A stretch of 32,654 nucleotides of DNA from Streptococcus sanguinis (lineage in GTDB: Bacteria > Bacillota > Bacilli > Lactobacillales > Streptococcaceae), in contig NZ_RJMM01000024.1 of assembly GCF_003943655.1 (NCBI RefSeq), forward strand, positions 1 through 32,654. The letters are read 5' to 3'. Of this stretch, positions 1 through 8,248 are shown in pieces. Numbering within the stretch: the first letter of the stretch is position 1; the number at the start of each line of letters is the position of its first letter. The position numbers were made by a program, and so were the translations under genes. Below the pieces are notes generated by a model. The model ran no database searches. It was not told the origin of the DNA and saw only the letters and a list, made by a program, of their open reading frames with translations.

Positions 1-250
1 AGTTGCCAAATATATTCGCGAGCAAGAGAAAAATGACATTGCCTTGGATAAGTTAAGTGTCAAAGAGTACGAGGATCCGTTCTCAGATGGTAGTTTTAGA
101 ACAAGATAAAAGCCCGTTTTTACGGGCATTAGTCAAGTAATCATAGCATTAACCTGAACGAAGTTCAGCGAACGTCTTTAGACGTCGCTGGAGGGAAACG
201 GCTTATAGCCGATGTACAAGCCACCCGTTTTCACGGGTGGTTATGACTTT
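1..250 (+). mobile_element. Right end of an IS200/IS605-family insertion sequence (partial)
   Basis: The window opens inside this element; its left part is not visible. After the transposase stop there is a run of short inverted repeats: 112-127 (GCCCG/CGGGC), 154-168 (CTGAAC/GTTCAG), 172-185 (ACGTCT/AGACGT), 199-211 (CGGCT/AGCCG) and 221-240 (CCACCCG/CGGGTGG). IS200-type elements move as single-stranded DNA and carry subterminal hairpins instead of terminal inverted repeats, which fits the strong 221-240 hairpin near the right end. The exact cleavage site cannot be read from one copy; the end at about 250 is an estimate. Confidence 0.65.
2..109 (+). CDS. tnpA: IS200/IS605-family transposase TnpA, C-terminal fragment
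   Basis: An open frame enters from the left edge and stops with TAA at 107-109, giving 35 residues. The tail contains IREQEKNDIALDKLSVKEYEDPF (given here as two motifs, IREQEKNDIAL and KLSVKEYEDPF), which I recognise as the typical C-terminus of IS200-type Y1 (HUH) transposases. The catalytic HUH and tyrosine lie outside the window, so it cannot be judged whether the copy is intact. The hairpins immediately downstream support the assignment. Confidence 0.7.
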   Translation, partial: VAKYIREQEKNDIALDKLSVKEYEDPFSDGSFRTR

Positions 251-305
251 TGATAGAACGCTGTTATTCTTTGACTTGATAATGGAGGGATGAGTAGATA
301 GTAAA

Positions 306-341
306 AAACTAGACCGAGATAGGCGTATCTCGGTCTAGTTT
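306..341 (-). terminator. Strong intrinsic terminator of the fucose repressor gene
   Basis: A perfect 15-bp stem (306-320 with 327-341) surrounds a 6-base loop (321-326). Read leftward it lies 18 bases beyond the stop codon of the repressor, and the stem ends in an A/T-rich run on both strands, so it may work in both directions and also insulate the locus from the insertion sequence. Confidence 0.8.
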
Positions 342-359
342 GTGTTTAAAGAAAGTTGC

Positions 360-1112
360 TTACCAGAGGATTTCGCACTGGCTCCCGACAGCATTTTGGA
401 AGGATTCGACCGGTGGCTGGTCGGTGATAATGCAATCCAGACTAGAGTAGTTGGAAAGTTTGAAATAATGACTGGTGTTAAACTTAGAATGGTCGGCTAG
501 TAAAATGGCTTTATCACTATTAGCGATCATTTCCCGCTTGATATGTGCCTGATTATGGTTAGCTTCGTAAGCGGCGTAGCGATCCAATCCGCGGCAGCTA
601 AAGAAGAGTAAGTCTGCATGGAAATTGTTGATGAAGTTGGCTGCAAAATCGCCCAGCGCAGAATTGGTCCCGCAGCCAATATGTCCACCTGATAAGAAGA
701 GGGTGACATTTTCAAAATTATTTAGCTGGCGGGCTGCTTCAATACCATTGGTTATGACACGTAGGTTCTGGAAAGGTGCCAAATGCGGAATGAGCATGGC
801 TGCAGTCGTAGAGCTGTCAATGAAGATAGACTGGTTATGAGTGATAAAGGTTGAAGCAATTTCAGCAATTTGCTGCTTGCTTTTTTCTTCTTCACGGGCG
901 CGAGCAGAATACACATATTCTACATTGTTGGCCGTAATCAGCATGACCTCACCATGAGAGCGGATGATTTTCCCCTCTTTTTCTAGCTCAATCAAGTCCC
1001 GTCGAAGTGTTGATGTAGAACAGTACAAAAGTTCTTCAAGTTGGGCGGTTGCAATAATCTTTCGCTTGCTGAGAGTGTCTATAATTCGACTCATTCGTTC
1101 CAAAGAAACCAT
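360..1112 (-). CDS. fucR: DeoR-family transcriptional repressor, probable L-fucose operon regulator
   Basis: This 250-residue protein has the DeoR layout: an N-terminal winged helix-turn-helix (about residues 6-55, with a STSTLRRDLIELEKEGKI recognition region) and a C-terminal sugar-phosphate-sensing DeoRC domain. The open frame extends upstream to 1196, but ATG at 1110-1112 is preferred: it is preceded by GGAGGT 7 bases away, and the upstream residues are hydrophobic and not DeoR-like. The gene is transcribed divergently from the fucose operon, as is usual for DeoR-type repressors of sugar operons. Paired TGAAC repeats at both ends of the intergenic region are the likely binding sites. The likely inducer, by analogy with FucR and FcsR, is fuculose-1-phosphate or a related phosphosugar; that is inference. 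Confidence 0.85.
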   Translation of the reverse strand: MVSLERMSRIIDTLSKRKIIATAQLEELLYCSTSTLRRDLIELEKEGKIIRSHGEVMLITANNVEYVYSARAREEEKSKQQIAEIASTFITHNQSIFIDSSTTAAMLIPHLAPFQNLRVITNGIEAARQLNNFENVTLFLSGGHIGCGTNSALGDFAANFINNFHADLLFFSCRGLDRYAAYEANHNQAHIKREMIANSDKAILLADHSKFNTSHYFKLSNYSSLDCIITDQPPVESFQNAVGSQCEILW

Positions 1113-1127
1113 AGTGACCTCCACCGA

Positions 1128-1142
1128 TGAACAAAGATGAAC
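1128..1142. promoter_or_regulatory. Putative FucR operator 1 (two TGAAC repeats, 10-bp phase)
   Basis: TGAAC occurs at 1128-1132 and again at 1138-1142, inside a longer GATGAACA direct repeat. The pair lies between the repressor's predicted transcription start and its ribosome binding site. DeoR-family proteins often bind direct repeats spaced by a helical turn. Function is inferred. Confidence 0.5.
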
Positions 1143-1154
1143 ATTTATGGTCAC

Positions 1155-1184
1155 ATTATAACACAATAAACGAAAAAAAATCAA
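1155..1184 (-). promoter_or_regulatory. Promoter of the fucose repressor gene
   Basis: On the minus strand, -35 TTGATT (1179-1184), an 18-base spacer and -10 TATAAT (1155-1160) with an upstream TG (extended -10) form a good sigma-A promoter. Confidence 0.7.
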
Positions 1185-1200
1185 TATAGTAACCATTAGA

Positions 1201-1239
1201 TTGAACGATTATGAACTGTTTTGGCTATATTGTTATATA
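1201..1239 (+). promoter_or_regulatory. Likely fucose operon promoter region with FucR operator 2
   Basis: A TGAAC pair at 1202-1206 and 1212-1216 repeats the 10-bp phasing of operator 1 and sits where the -35 region should be. Candidate core elements are TTGAAC (1201-1206) with TATATT (1226-1231, spacer 19), or ATGAAC with TATATA (1234-1239, spacer 17). Neither is strong, so the exact start site is uncertain. Confidence 0.4.
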
Positions 1240-1274
1240 AAAGTTGGCTATTTATCAATTAGAGGTATAGGTAT

Positions 1275-1288
1275 TGAATGCGCTTACA
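1275..1288 (+). promoter_or_regulatory. Candidate cre site (CcpA) in the fucose operon leader
   Basis: TGAATGCGCTTACA matches the cre consensus TGWAANCGNTNWCA at all defined positions except one. It lies downstream of the presumed promoter and 37 bases before the first start codon, so CcpA bound there would act as a roadblock giving glucose repression. Confidence 0.55.
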
Positions 1289-1324
1289 AAAAATACTATG
1301 ATGAATCCAGAAAGGAGTGAGATT

Positions 1325-2044
1325 ATGGATCATCAAGAAGAAATAATCCGCGAACAAATATGTGATGTATGCCACAAAATGTGGCAATTAGGCTGGGTAG
1401 CCGCTAATGACGGCAATGTTTCAGTCCGTCTAGACCAAGATACCATTATTGCAACGCCAACAGGTATCAGTAAGAGCTTTATCACGCCTGAAAAACTCGT
1501 CAAGCTCAATCTAAAAGGGGAGATTATTGAGGCTCAGGACGGCTATCGTCCGTCCAGTGAAATCAAGATGCACATTCGCTGCTATGAAGAACGGGAGGAT
1601 GTGAATGCTGTCGTCCACGCGCATCCGCCAATTGCGACTGGCTTTGCACTGGCTCATATTCCGCTTGATACCTATTCCTTAATCGAGAGTGCCATTGTAG
1701 TAGGAGCAATTCCTATCACTCCCTTTGGTGTGCCATCTACTATGGAAGTGCCGGATGCCATCACCCCATACTTGCCAGAACATGATGTCATGTTACTTGA
1801 AAATCATGGTGCCTTGACTGTAGGAAGCGATGTGATTACAGCTTACTATCGGATGGAAACCTTGGAGCTGGTTGCTAAGACCACCTTCCACGGACGCATG
1901 TTGCTTTCTACTAAGGGAGTTGAGGAGGAAGAAATTTCTCGTCCAACCTTGGAACGCTTGTTTGCAATGCGGGCCAATTATAAAGTCACAGGCCGTCACC
2001 CTGGTTATCGTAAATATAATGGTGACGGAAGCATCAAAGAATAA
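1325..2044 (+). CDS. fucA: L-fuculose-1-phosphate aldolase (class II aldolase family)
   Basis: This 239-residue class II aldolase is predicted to split L-fuculose-1-phosphate into DHAP and L-lactaldehyde. The zinc-site pattern of FucA is visible: E79 in RPSSE, H98 and H100 in VVHAHPP, and H161 in ENHGA. N28 and G30 of the phosphate-binding start (AANDGNVS) are also typical. The frame continues upstream to a TTG at 1274, but ATG 1325 has an AAAGGAGTGA ribosome binding site and starts where the family starts. It is the first gene of the operon, followed by the isomerase after 21 bases. The family also includes ribulose- and rhamnulose-phosphate enzymes; the neighbouring isomerase fixes the substrate as fuculose phosphate. 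Confidence 0.88.
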   Translation: MDHQEEIIREQICDVCHKMWQLGWVAANDGNVSVRLDQDTIIATPTGISKSFITPEKLVKLNLKGEIIEAQDGYRPSSEIKMHIRCYEEREDVNAVVHAHPPIATGFALAHIPLDTYSLIESAIVVGAIPITPFGVPSTMEVPDAITPYLPEHDVMLLENHGALTVGSDVITAYYRMETLELVAKTTFHGRMLLSTKGVEEEEISRPTLERLFAMRANYKVTGRHPGYRKYNGDGSIKE

Positions 2045-2065
2045 GAAACATTGGAGGAAATGATT

Positions 2066-3832
2066 ATGACTCAACATCCACGTATTGGAATTCGTCCAAC
2101 CATTGACGGACGTCGCCAAGGTGTTCGGGAATCACTAGAAGTACAAACCATGAATATGGCTAAAAGTGTGGCTGACTTGATTAGCTCAACTTTGAAATAT
2201 CCTGACGGTCAGCCTGTTGAATGTGTTATTTCGCCATCTACCATCGGTCGTGTCCCTGAAGCAGCCGCATCACATGAATTATTCAAAAAATCAAATGTCT
2301 GCGCGACTATCACAGTGACACCATGCTGGTGCTATGGTAGTGAAACCATGGATATGTCACCAGATATTCCGCATGCGATCTGGGGCTTCAATGGCACTGA
2401 ACGGCCAGGAGCAGTTTATCTCGCTGCAGTACTGGCTTCACATGCACAAAAAGGTATTCCAGCTTTTGGTATTTATGGCAGGGATGTCCAGGAAGCTAGC
2501 GACACTGAAATTCCAGAAGATGTAAAAGAAAAAATTCTCCGTTATAGTCGGGCCGCTTTGGCAACAGGACTGATGCGTGACACAGCTTACTTGTCCATGG
2601 GCAGCGTCTCTATGGGAATCGGTGGCTCCATTGTCAATCCTGACTTCTTCCAAGAATACCTGGGTATGCGCAATGAATCAGTTGATATGACGGAGTTTAC
2701 TCGTCGGATTGACCGAGGCATTTATGACCACGAAGAATTTGAACGGGCCATGGTTTGGGTCAAAGAGCACATCAAAGAGGGTGTGGATCGCAACCGTGAA
2801 GACTTGGTTCTTTCTCCAGAAGAAAAAGCAAAACAATGGGAATTTGTAGTCAAAATGTTCATGATTGGCCGAGATCTTATGCAAGGCAATTCTCGCTTGG
2901 CTGAGCTTGGCTTTGAGGAAGAAGCTGTTGGGCATCATGCCTTGGTTGCTGGCTTCCAAGGTCAGCGTCAATGGACCGACCACTTCCCGAACGGGGACTT
3001 CATGGAAACCTTCCTCAATACTCAGTTTGACTGGAACGGCATTCGTAAGCCATATGTCTTTGCGACAGAAAATGACTCGCTCAACGGTGTGTCTATGCTC
3101 TTTAACTATCTCTTGACAAATACACCGCAAATCTTCGCAGATGTCCGGACTTATTGGAGTCCAGAAGCGGTAGAACGTGTTACAGGGCATCAGTTAGAAG
3201 GTCAGGCAGCTGACGGCTTCCTGCACTTGATTAACTCTGGCTCTTGTACTCTGGATGGAACGGGGCAAGCCAGTCGAGACGGCAAGCCAGTCATCAAGCC
3301 ATTCTGGGAATTGGAACAAAGCGAAGTAGATGCGATGCTTGAAAATACAGACTTCCCACCAGCCAATCGCGAATACTTCCGTGGGGGCGGTTTCTCTACT
3401 CGCTTCTTGACCAAGGGCGATATGCCTGTGACCATGGTACGTTTGAACATCCTTAAAGGTGTAGGTCCGGTCTTACAAATCGCTGAAGGTTATACTTTGG
3501 AATTGCCAGAGGAAGTGCATCATACCTTGGATAATCGAACAGATCCGGGCTGGCCAACCACTTGGTTTGCACCGCGTTTGACAGGAAAAGGCGCCTTCAA
3601 GTCTGTCTATGATGTTATGAACAACTGGGGAGCAAACCACGGTGCTATCACCTATGGCCATATCGGAGCGGATTTGATTACGTTGGCTTCCATGCTGCGT
3701 ATCCCAGTCAATATGCACAATGTGCCAGAGGAAGACATCTTCCGTCCCAAGAACTGGTCACTGTTTGGCACAGAAGATTTGGAATCAGCCGACTACCGTG
3801 CTTGCCAATTATTAGGGCCAATTCATAAATAA
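2066..3832 (+). CDS. fucI: L-fucose isomerase
   Basis: A 588-residue protein closely matching the length of E. coli FucI (about 590). It should interconvert L-fucose and L-fuculose, a Mn-dependent cytosolic ketol isomerisation. Visible family features are the start [12 protein letters not shown], the metal-site motif [10 protein letters not shown] (about residues 332-342), preceded by [10 protein letters not shown], and [15 protein letters not shown] near the C-terminus, which contains the expected metal-binding histidine. ATG 2066 was chosen over an upstream TTG at 2051 because GGAGG (2052-2056) is correctly spaced for it. The gene lies directly after the aldolase and before a hairpin that separates it from the PTS-like genes. 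Confidence 0.95.
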   Translation: MTQHPRIGIRPTIDGRRQGVRESLEVQTMNMAKSVADLISSTLKYPDGQPVECVISPSTIGRVPEAAASHELFKKSNVCATITVTPCWCYGSETMDMSPDIPHAIWGFNGTERPGAVYLAAVLASHAQKGIPAFGIYGRDVQEASDTEIPEDVKEKILRYSRAALATGLMRDTAYLSMGSVSMGIGGSIVNPDFFQEYLGMRNESVDMTEFTRRIDRGIYDHEEFERAMVWVKEHIKEGVDRNREDLVLSPEEKAKQWEFVVKMFMIGRDLMQGNSRLAELGFEEEAVGHHALVAGFQGQRQWTDHFPNGDFMETFLNTQFDWNGIRKPYVFATENDSLNGVSMLFNYLLTNTPQIFADVRTYWSPEAVERVTGHQLEGQAADGFLHLINSGSCTLDGTGQASRDGKPVIKPFWELEQSEVDAMLENTDFPPANREYFRGGGFSTRFLTKGDMPVTMVRLNILKGVGPVLQIAEGYTLELPEEVHHTLDNRTDPGWPTTWFAPRLTGKGAFKSVYDVMNNWGANHGAITYGHIGADLITLASMLRIPVNMHNVPEEDIFRPKNWSLFGTEDLESADYRACQLLGPIHK

Positions 3833-3839
3833 AGATTTT

Positions 3840-3876
3840 GGGTGGGCGTGCCTCTTTCTGGGCACGCAGCCTACCC
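3840..3876 (+). other. Intercistronic hairpin between fucI and the PTS-like genes
   Basis: GGGTGGGCGTGCC pairs with GGCACGCAGCCTACCC around a 7-base loop, with one small bulge. There is no T-tract after it, so it is more likely an mRNA stability or processing element than a full terminator. Confidence 0.5.
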
Positions 3877-3897
3877 AATAGAAAGAGAGTAGCTTAG

Positions 3898-4194
3898 ATG
3901 ACCAAGACAATTATTCTAGCCTGTGTAGGTGGCTTAACAACCAGCATGTTGGTAGAGAGAATCAATGAAGTTATTCATCGTGACCAATTAGATTATTCCT
4001 TTTATTCCATTGGGATTACCGGCATGAATAACTTGAAGAATATTGATGTCTTATTGCTCAGCCCGCAATTAGCCTATTTAGAAGAAAAGGCTAAAGCAAG
4101 CCTGCAGGTGCCAGTCGCAGTCATTAGTGATGAAGATTTCGAGTTGATGAGAGGCGAAGAAGTGCTTCGTCAGGCTGAAGTATTGATGGACTAG
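3898..4194 (+). CDS. PTS lactose/cellobiose-type EIIB-like protein (orphan)
   Basis: A 98-residue protein with the EIIB-Lac/Cel fold signature: a beta strand ending in a cysteine (C9 in ILACVGGLTTSMLVE), where the usual motif is C-SAGMSTS-LL. Later features are DVLLLSPQLAYLE and VPVAVISDEDFELMRGEEVL, matching the family's C-terminal half. C9 would be the phosphorylated residue. An EIIA-like gene follows after 4 bases, but no membrane EIIC gene is present here; an ABC importer follows instead. It could receive phosphate from EIIA for a distant EIIC, or act as a regulatory phospho-relay. Family assignment is from sequence; the role is unknown. Confidence 0.75.
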   Translation: MTKTIILACVGGLTTSMLVERINEVIHRDQLDYSFYSIGITGMNNLKNIDVLLLSPQLAYLEEKAKASLQVPVAVISDEDFELMRGEEVLRQAEVLMD

Positions 4195-4198
4195 GCCT

Positions 4199-4561
4199 AT
4201 GGCAGGACAAGACAAAAGCTCAAGCCAAGAGCTGATGCGACTGATTGTCAAGAGTAGTAAAGTGACTGCGCAAGTCATGCAGAGTTTGGAGTTGGCTCAG
4301 TCAGGTCAGAAGGAGGAAGCAAATGCTGAGTTGGAACAAGCGAGAAAACTCAGCGTGGAGGCTCACAACTTACAGACCAGCCTTATCCAGTCTGAACTGA
4401 GTGGTCAAGCCAATCCTCCAAGTCTGCTGGCGGTCCATGCTCAGGACCATTTTATGAATAGCCATTTATTACTCGAATTAGCCGCCGTATTTCTCAATCA
4501 AATAGAAGAAATTGAAGATTTAAAAGCAAGAATTGCAAAACTGGAACAGGTAGGTGAGTAG
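4199..4561 (+). CDS. PTS lactose/cellobiose-type EIIA-like protein (orphan)
   Basis: A 120-residue, largely alpha-helical protein with the EIIA-Lac/Cel pattern. The active-site histidine appears as H80 in VHAQDHFM, and D83 matches the metal-binding aspartate (H78 and D81 in lactose EIIA). The three-helix arrangement ends in a coiled-coil-like segment (IEEIEDLKARIAKLEQ). It is longer than the usual 100-105 residues, mainly by its N-terminus and this C-terminal coil. It follows the EIIB-like gene by 4 bases, and its stop overlaps the ribosome binding region of the ABC ATPase gene, so translational coupling is likely. As with its partner, the acceptor and purpose are unknown. Confidence 0.75.
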   Translation: MAGQDKSSSQELMRLIVKSSKVTAQVMQSLELAQSGQKEEANAELEQARKLSVEAHNLQTSLIQSELSGQANPPSLLAVHAQDHFMNSHLLLELAAVFLNQIEEIEDLKARIAKLEQVGE

Positions 4562-4562
4562 C

Positions 4563-6059
4563 ATGGATCATCCTGTCATATTAGAAATGAAGGGCATTGT
4601 TAAAAGTTTCGGTCCAGTCCGAGCCTTAAAAGGAGTCAATTTTGACTTGCGGGCTGGTGAAGTGCATGCTCTAATGGGTGAAAATGGGGCTGGTAAATCC
4701 ACTTTGATGAAGGTCTTGACTGGTATCTATGGAGCAAATGAGGGTACCATTCATTACAATCAAGAAGAGGTGGTCTATTCCAAGCCCAAGGAAGCAATGG
4801 ATGCTGGGATTGTTATCGTTCATCAAGAATTGAATATGATGAACCATCTAACAGTGGCTCAAAATATCTTTATTGGACGGGAAGAAGTTCAAGGCAGCTT
4901 CTTCATTAACGATGCATCCAGTATTAAGAAAGCAAAAGAACTCTTTAGTCTCTTAAAACTAGACATCAACCCAACTGAAAAAGTAGGAAATCTGACAGTT
5001 GGGAAACAACAAATGGTCGAAATTGCCAAGGCCCTCTCAATGGATGCCAAGGTGATTGTCTTTGACGAACCGACTGCAGCTCTGACTGAATCGGAAATCA
5101 ATGAGCTCTTTGTCATCATTGACGACCTGCGTGCAAAAGGTGTCGGTATTATCTACATTTCTCACCGGATGGATGAGATTGCCCGAATCACAGACCGCGT
5201 GACTGTTATGCGGGACGGTGAGTATGTAGGCACGGTCAATACCAAAGATACCACCAAAGATGAAATCATCTCGATGATGGTTGGACGGACGATTTATGAA
5301 GATCCTAAGGCTGCGTCAACAGTAGCAGAAGATGCTCCTGTGGTGCTAGAGGTGAAAAACCTCTGTGCAGGAACGGCCGTTAAAGATGTGAGTTTCAAAC
5401 TCCATAAGGGCGAAATTCTAGGTTTCTCAGGATTGATGGGAGCCGGTCGGACAGAAGTTGCCCGTTTGCTGTTTGGTGCAGACAAAAAAGAAAGCGGTTC
5501 CATTGTTATAAATGGGAAAGAAGTAAGCATCAATTCTCCCCAAGATGCCATTCGGGAAGGGATTGGTTACTTATCTGAAGACCGCAAGCGCTTTGGCTGT
5601 ATCGTGGACATGACCATTGCCAACAATACGGTTATAACCAATCTTGATAAGTATATCAAGGCTGGCTTGATTGATGATGGTGCTATTGTCAAGGCAAGTG
5701 ATCAGTTTGTTCAATCTTTACATACCAAGACACCGTCATCCAAACAGCTGGTCCGCAATCTTTCGGGAGGGAACCAGCAGAAAGTAGTCATTGCCAAATG
5801 GCTGGAACAAAATAGTGATATTTTAATCTTTGATGAGCCGACACGAGGAATTGATGTCGGTGCCAAAAGTGAAATATACACACTGATGAATGATCTGGTT
5901 GCGCAAGGCAAATCCATTATCATGATTTCGTCAGAACTGACGGAAATCTTACGGATGAGCGATCGAATCGTAGTCATGTGTGAAGGTAGAAAAACGGGTG
6001 AGCTGGATATTAGCCAAGCAACACAAGAGAGAATCTTGGCGCTAGCGACTGACCGTTAA
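4563..6059 (+). CDS. Ribose/galactose-type sugar ABC transporter, double ATPase subunit (probable L-fucose)
   Basis: A 498-residue RbsA/MglA-type protein with two nucleotide-binding domains. Domain 1 has Walker A GENGAGKST (about 39-47), signature LTVGKQQ and Walker B VIVFDEPTAAL. Domain 2 has the degenerate Walker A GLMGAGRTE usual for this subfamily, signature NLSGGNQQKV and Walker B ILIFDEPTRGIDVG. It energises uptake by the following permease and lipoprotein receptor. The frame also contains a GTG start at 4554; ATG 4563, one base after the previous stop and 4 bases after AGGTGAG, is preferred but not certain. Fucose as substrate is inferred from the operon. Confidence 0.9.
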   Translation: MDHPVILEMKGIVKSFGPVRALKGVNFDLRAGEVHALMGENGAGKSTLMKVLTGIYGANEGTIHYNQEEVVYSKPKEAMDAGIVIVHQELNMMNHLTVAQNIFIGREEVQGSFFINDASSIKKAKELFSLLKLDINPTEKVGNLTVGKQQMVEIAKALSMDAKVIVFDEPTAALTESEINELFVIIDDLRAKGVGIIYISHRMDEIARITDRVTVMRDGEYVGTVNTKDTTKDEIISMMVGRTIYEDPKAASTVAEDAPVVLEVKNLCAGTAVKDVSFKLHKGEILGFSGLMGAGRTEVARLLFGADKKESGSIVINGKEVSINSPQDAIREGIGYLSEDRKRFGCIVDMTIANNTVITNLDKYIKAGLIDDGAIVKASDQFVQSLHTKTPSSKQLVRNLSGGNQQKVVIAKWLEQNSDILIFDEPTRGIDVGAKSEIYTLMNDLVAQGKSIIMISSELTEILRMSDRIVVMCEGRKTGELDISQATQERILALATDR

Positions 6060-6083
6060 AAGTGAAAACAGAGGTGTTTACGT

Positions 6084-7067
6084 ATGGAAGAGAAACAATC
6101 CTTATGGATGAAATTAGAAAAAACAGTTGGTTTACAAAAGCTGATTGCCTTGATTGCCTTGGTGGTAATCTTTGCCTTCTTTGCCATCTCCAGCGAATCA
6201 TTTCGTTCGTTTGATACGGTAGTCAGTATCTTAGATGCGTCATATTACATTGGTTTCCTTGCCATTGGGGTCACATTTGTCATCATTACAGGTGGTATTG
6301 ATCTCTCTATTGGTACGGTGATGATGTGCTCGGCTATTATCGGGGGCGTCCTTCATACCAAGATGGGCTGGCCGCTCTGGCTGTCTTTGCTGGCCATTCT
6401 AGTCATTGGAGGATTATTCGGCCTGCTGAATGGAATCATGGTCGCAAAATTCGGTTTGCCGCCTTTTATCGCGACACTGGGTACGATGATGATTTCCCGC
6501 GGTTTAAGCTCTATTGTCTCAAATGTGCAAAGTGTGACCTTCCCTCTTCGTGGAACAGGTGAAGGTTGGTACAAAGATTTATTCCGAACTCAGGATAATT
6601 TCCCGACAGGCTTGATCGTGCTGGTGATTGTGGCTGTCCTTGCTGCAGTAGTATTGAACAAGACAAAAATTGGCCGCTATATCTTCGCGATTGGATCCAA
6701 TAAAGAAGCCACTCGTCTGTCTGGGGTCAATGTCGTCAAATGGGAAGGCATGGCCTATGTCATAGGTGGTCTGTCAGCAGGGCTTGCTGCCGTTGCTTAT
6801 GCAGCCACCTATTCTACGATTCTGCCAGGTACTGGTAACGGTATGGAGCTTGATGCAATTGCCGGTGTCGTAGTAGGGGGAACTTCTCTAGCTGGTGGTG
6901 TCGGATCTGTTATTGGTACCATTATCGGGGTCTTCATCATGTCAGTCCTGAAAATTGGTTTGCCTTATATCGACCTACAGCCCCACTATCAACTCTTTAT
7001 TACTGGTTTTGTTGTTATCATCGCTGTTTACTTTGATATTTTCATTCGCAAGAATAAGAAGAAATAA
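6084..7067 (+). CDS. Ribose/galactose-type sugar ABC transporter permease (probable L-fucose)
   Basis: A 327-residue hydrophobic protein of the RbsC/BPD_transp_2 family with about eight to ten membrane segments. Family motifs are GGIDLSIGTVM (about 72-82), NGIMVAKFGLPPFIATLGTM and VVVGGTSLAGGVGSVIGTIIG. As in RbsC it should form a homodimer with the double ATPase. GAGGTG lies 8 bases before ATG 6084. It is 24 bases from the ATPase gene and 56 bases from the receptor gene. Confidence 0.92.
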   Translation: MEEKQSLWMKLEKTVGLQKLIALIALVVIFAFFAISSESFRSFDTVVSILDASYYIGFLAIGVTFVIITGGIDLSIGTVMMCSAIIGGVLHTKMGWPLWLSLLAILVIGGLFGLLNGIMVAKFGLPPFIATLGTMMISRGLSSIVSNVQSVTFPLRGTGEGWYKDLFRTQDNFPTGLIVLVIVAVLAAVVLNKTKIGRYIFAIGSNKEATRLSGVNVVKWEGMAYVIGGLSAGLAAVAYAATYSTILPGTGNGMELDAIAGVVVGGTSLAGGVGSVIGTIIGVFIMSVLKIGLPYIDLQPHYQLFITGFVVIIAVYFDIFIRKNKKK

Positions 7068-7123
7068 GTACAGCCCTCGCTATCATATAAATGAGTGTAT
7101 AAAACATAATAGGAGCTTTTATC

Positions 7124-8206
7124 ATGAGAAAATCATTTAAATTTGCTACTGCGGCACTTCTTGCTGCTGCTGCGATTGGACTAGTTGCTTGTTCTTCTAA
7201 GAAAGACAACAATAAAGCTACAGACAGCAAGGGTGGAGACTATCGGGTAGAAGTAATTGCCAAAGGTTTCCAACATGACTTCTGGAAAGCCGTTAATAAG
7301 GGTGCTGAACAAGCGGCAGATGAATTTGGCGCTAAGATTACTTTTGTCGGCCCTCAAAATGAAACCGCTATCGCAGAACAATTGGAACAGTTAAATAATG
7401 CCATTAACAAAAATCCAGATGCGATTGCCCTAGCAGCTCTTGATACCGAATCAGAGCTAGACGCTATTAAACAAGCTCAAGCGAAGAATATTCCGCTGAT
7501 TGGTTTTGACTCAGGGGTTCCAGGTGCACCAGACGGAGCAATCAAAGCAACCGCCTCTACAGACAACCATGCAGCCGGTGCCAATGCAGCAGAACACTTG
7601 TTCCCATTGTTAGAAAAGAAATTGGGTGACAAACCGGTTCGTATCGGGGTAGTTTCCCAAGAAGCAAACTCACTCTCTATCACACAACGGACTTCCGGTT
7701 TCATTGACAAGATGGTTGAGTTGCTAGAAAAGAAAGGCATCAAAACGGCTGTTGTTGGTCATGATAAATTCAAAAATAATGTCTCTGAATCAGATGCCAA
7801 AGCTATCATTGAAGTTCGTGTACCAGCTCAAGTAGACGATGCAGCAGGTAAGACAGAAGCTTCCACTGTACTTGAAAAATCAGATACAGTCGCTATTTAC
7901 GGTTCAAATGAATTTGCAGCTAAAGCTATTATCAACGCAAATGGCAGTTTCAAGGAATCTAAGCTCGGTGCAGACAAGATTTTGGCTGTCGGTTTTGACT
8001 CAGGTGCCTTGCAGCAAGATGCAATTCGCAACGGTCTCTTTGTAGGATCTGTTACGCAAGATCCGATTCAAATCGGCTATCAATCTGTAAAATTAGCTAT
8101 TGAAGCGGCTCAAGGAAAAGAAGTTAAAGATGTAGACACAGGATCAAAATGGTATGATGCCAAGAACATCGACTCTGATGAAATCAAACCATTGCTTTAC
8201 CAATAA
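7124..8206 (+). CDS. Sugar-binding lipoprotein of the ABC importer (RbsB-like, probable L-fucose)
   Basis: A 360-residue secreted lipoprotein. The signal peptide (MRKSFKF followed by an Ala-rich core) ends in a lipobox L20-V-A-C23, so the mature protein is anchored outside the membrane through C23. The body is a periplasmic-binding-protein type 1 fold: VEVIAKGFQHDFWKAVNKGAEQAA, NPDAIALAALD, IPLIGFDSG and VGFDSGALQQDAIRNGLFVGSVTQDP are family signatures. It captures the sugar for the permease. A good ribosome binding site (TAGGAG) precedes ATG 7124. Sugar specificity is inferred from the operon. Confidence 0.92.
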   Translation: MRKSFKFATAALLAAAAIGLVACSSKKDNNKATDSKGGDYRVEVIAKGFQHDFWKAVNKGAEQAADEFGAKITFVGPQNETAIAEQLEQLNNAINKNPDAIALAALDTESELDAIKQAQAKNIPLIGFDSGVPGAPDGAIKATASTDNHAAGANAAEHLFPLLEKKLGDKPVRIGVVSQEANSLSITQRTSGFIDKMVELLEKKGIKTAVVGHDKFKNNVSESDAKAIIEVRVPAQVDDAAGKTEASTVLEKSDTVAIYGSNEFAAKAIINANGSFKESKLGADKILAVGFDSGALQQDAIRNGLFVGSVTQDPIQIGYQSVKLAIEAAQGKEVKDVDTGSKWYDAKNIDSDEIKPLLYQ

Positions 8207-8248
8207 TCAAAATCGTTTGTAAAGATTGGTGTATTGGAGGAGATGAGA

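Noticed and set aside
1113-1196. Upstream extension of the fucose repressor by 28 residues
   Set aside because: The extension runs through the predicted promoter and operator, is hydrophobic and unlike DeoR N-termini; the internal ATG at 1112 has a strong ribosome binding site.
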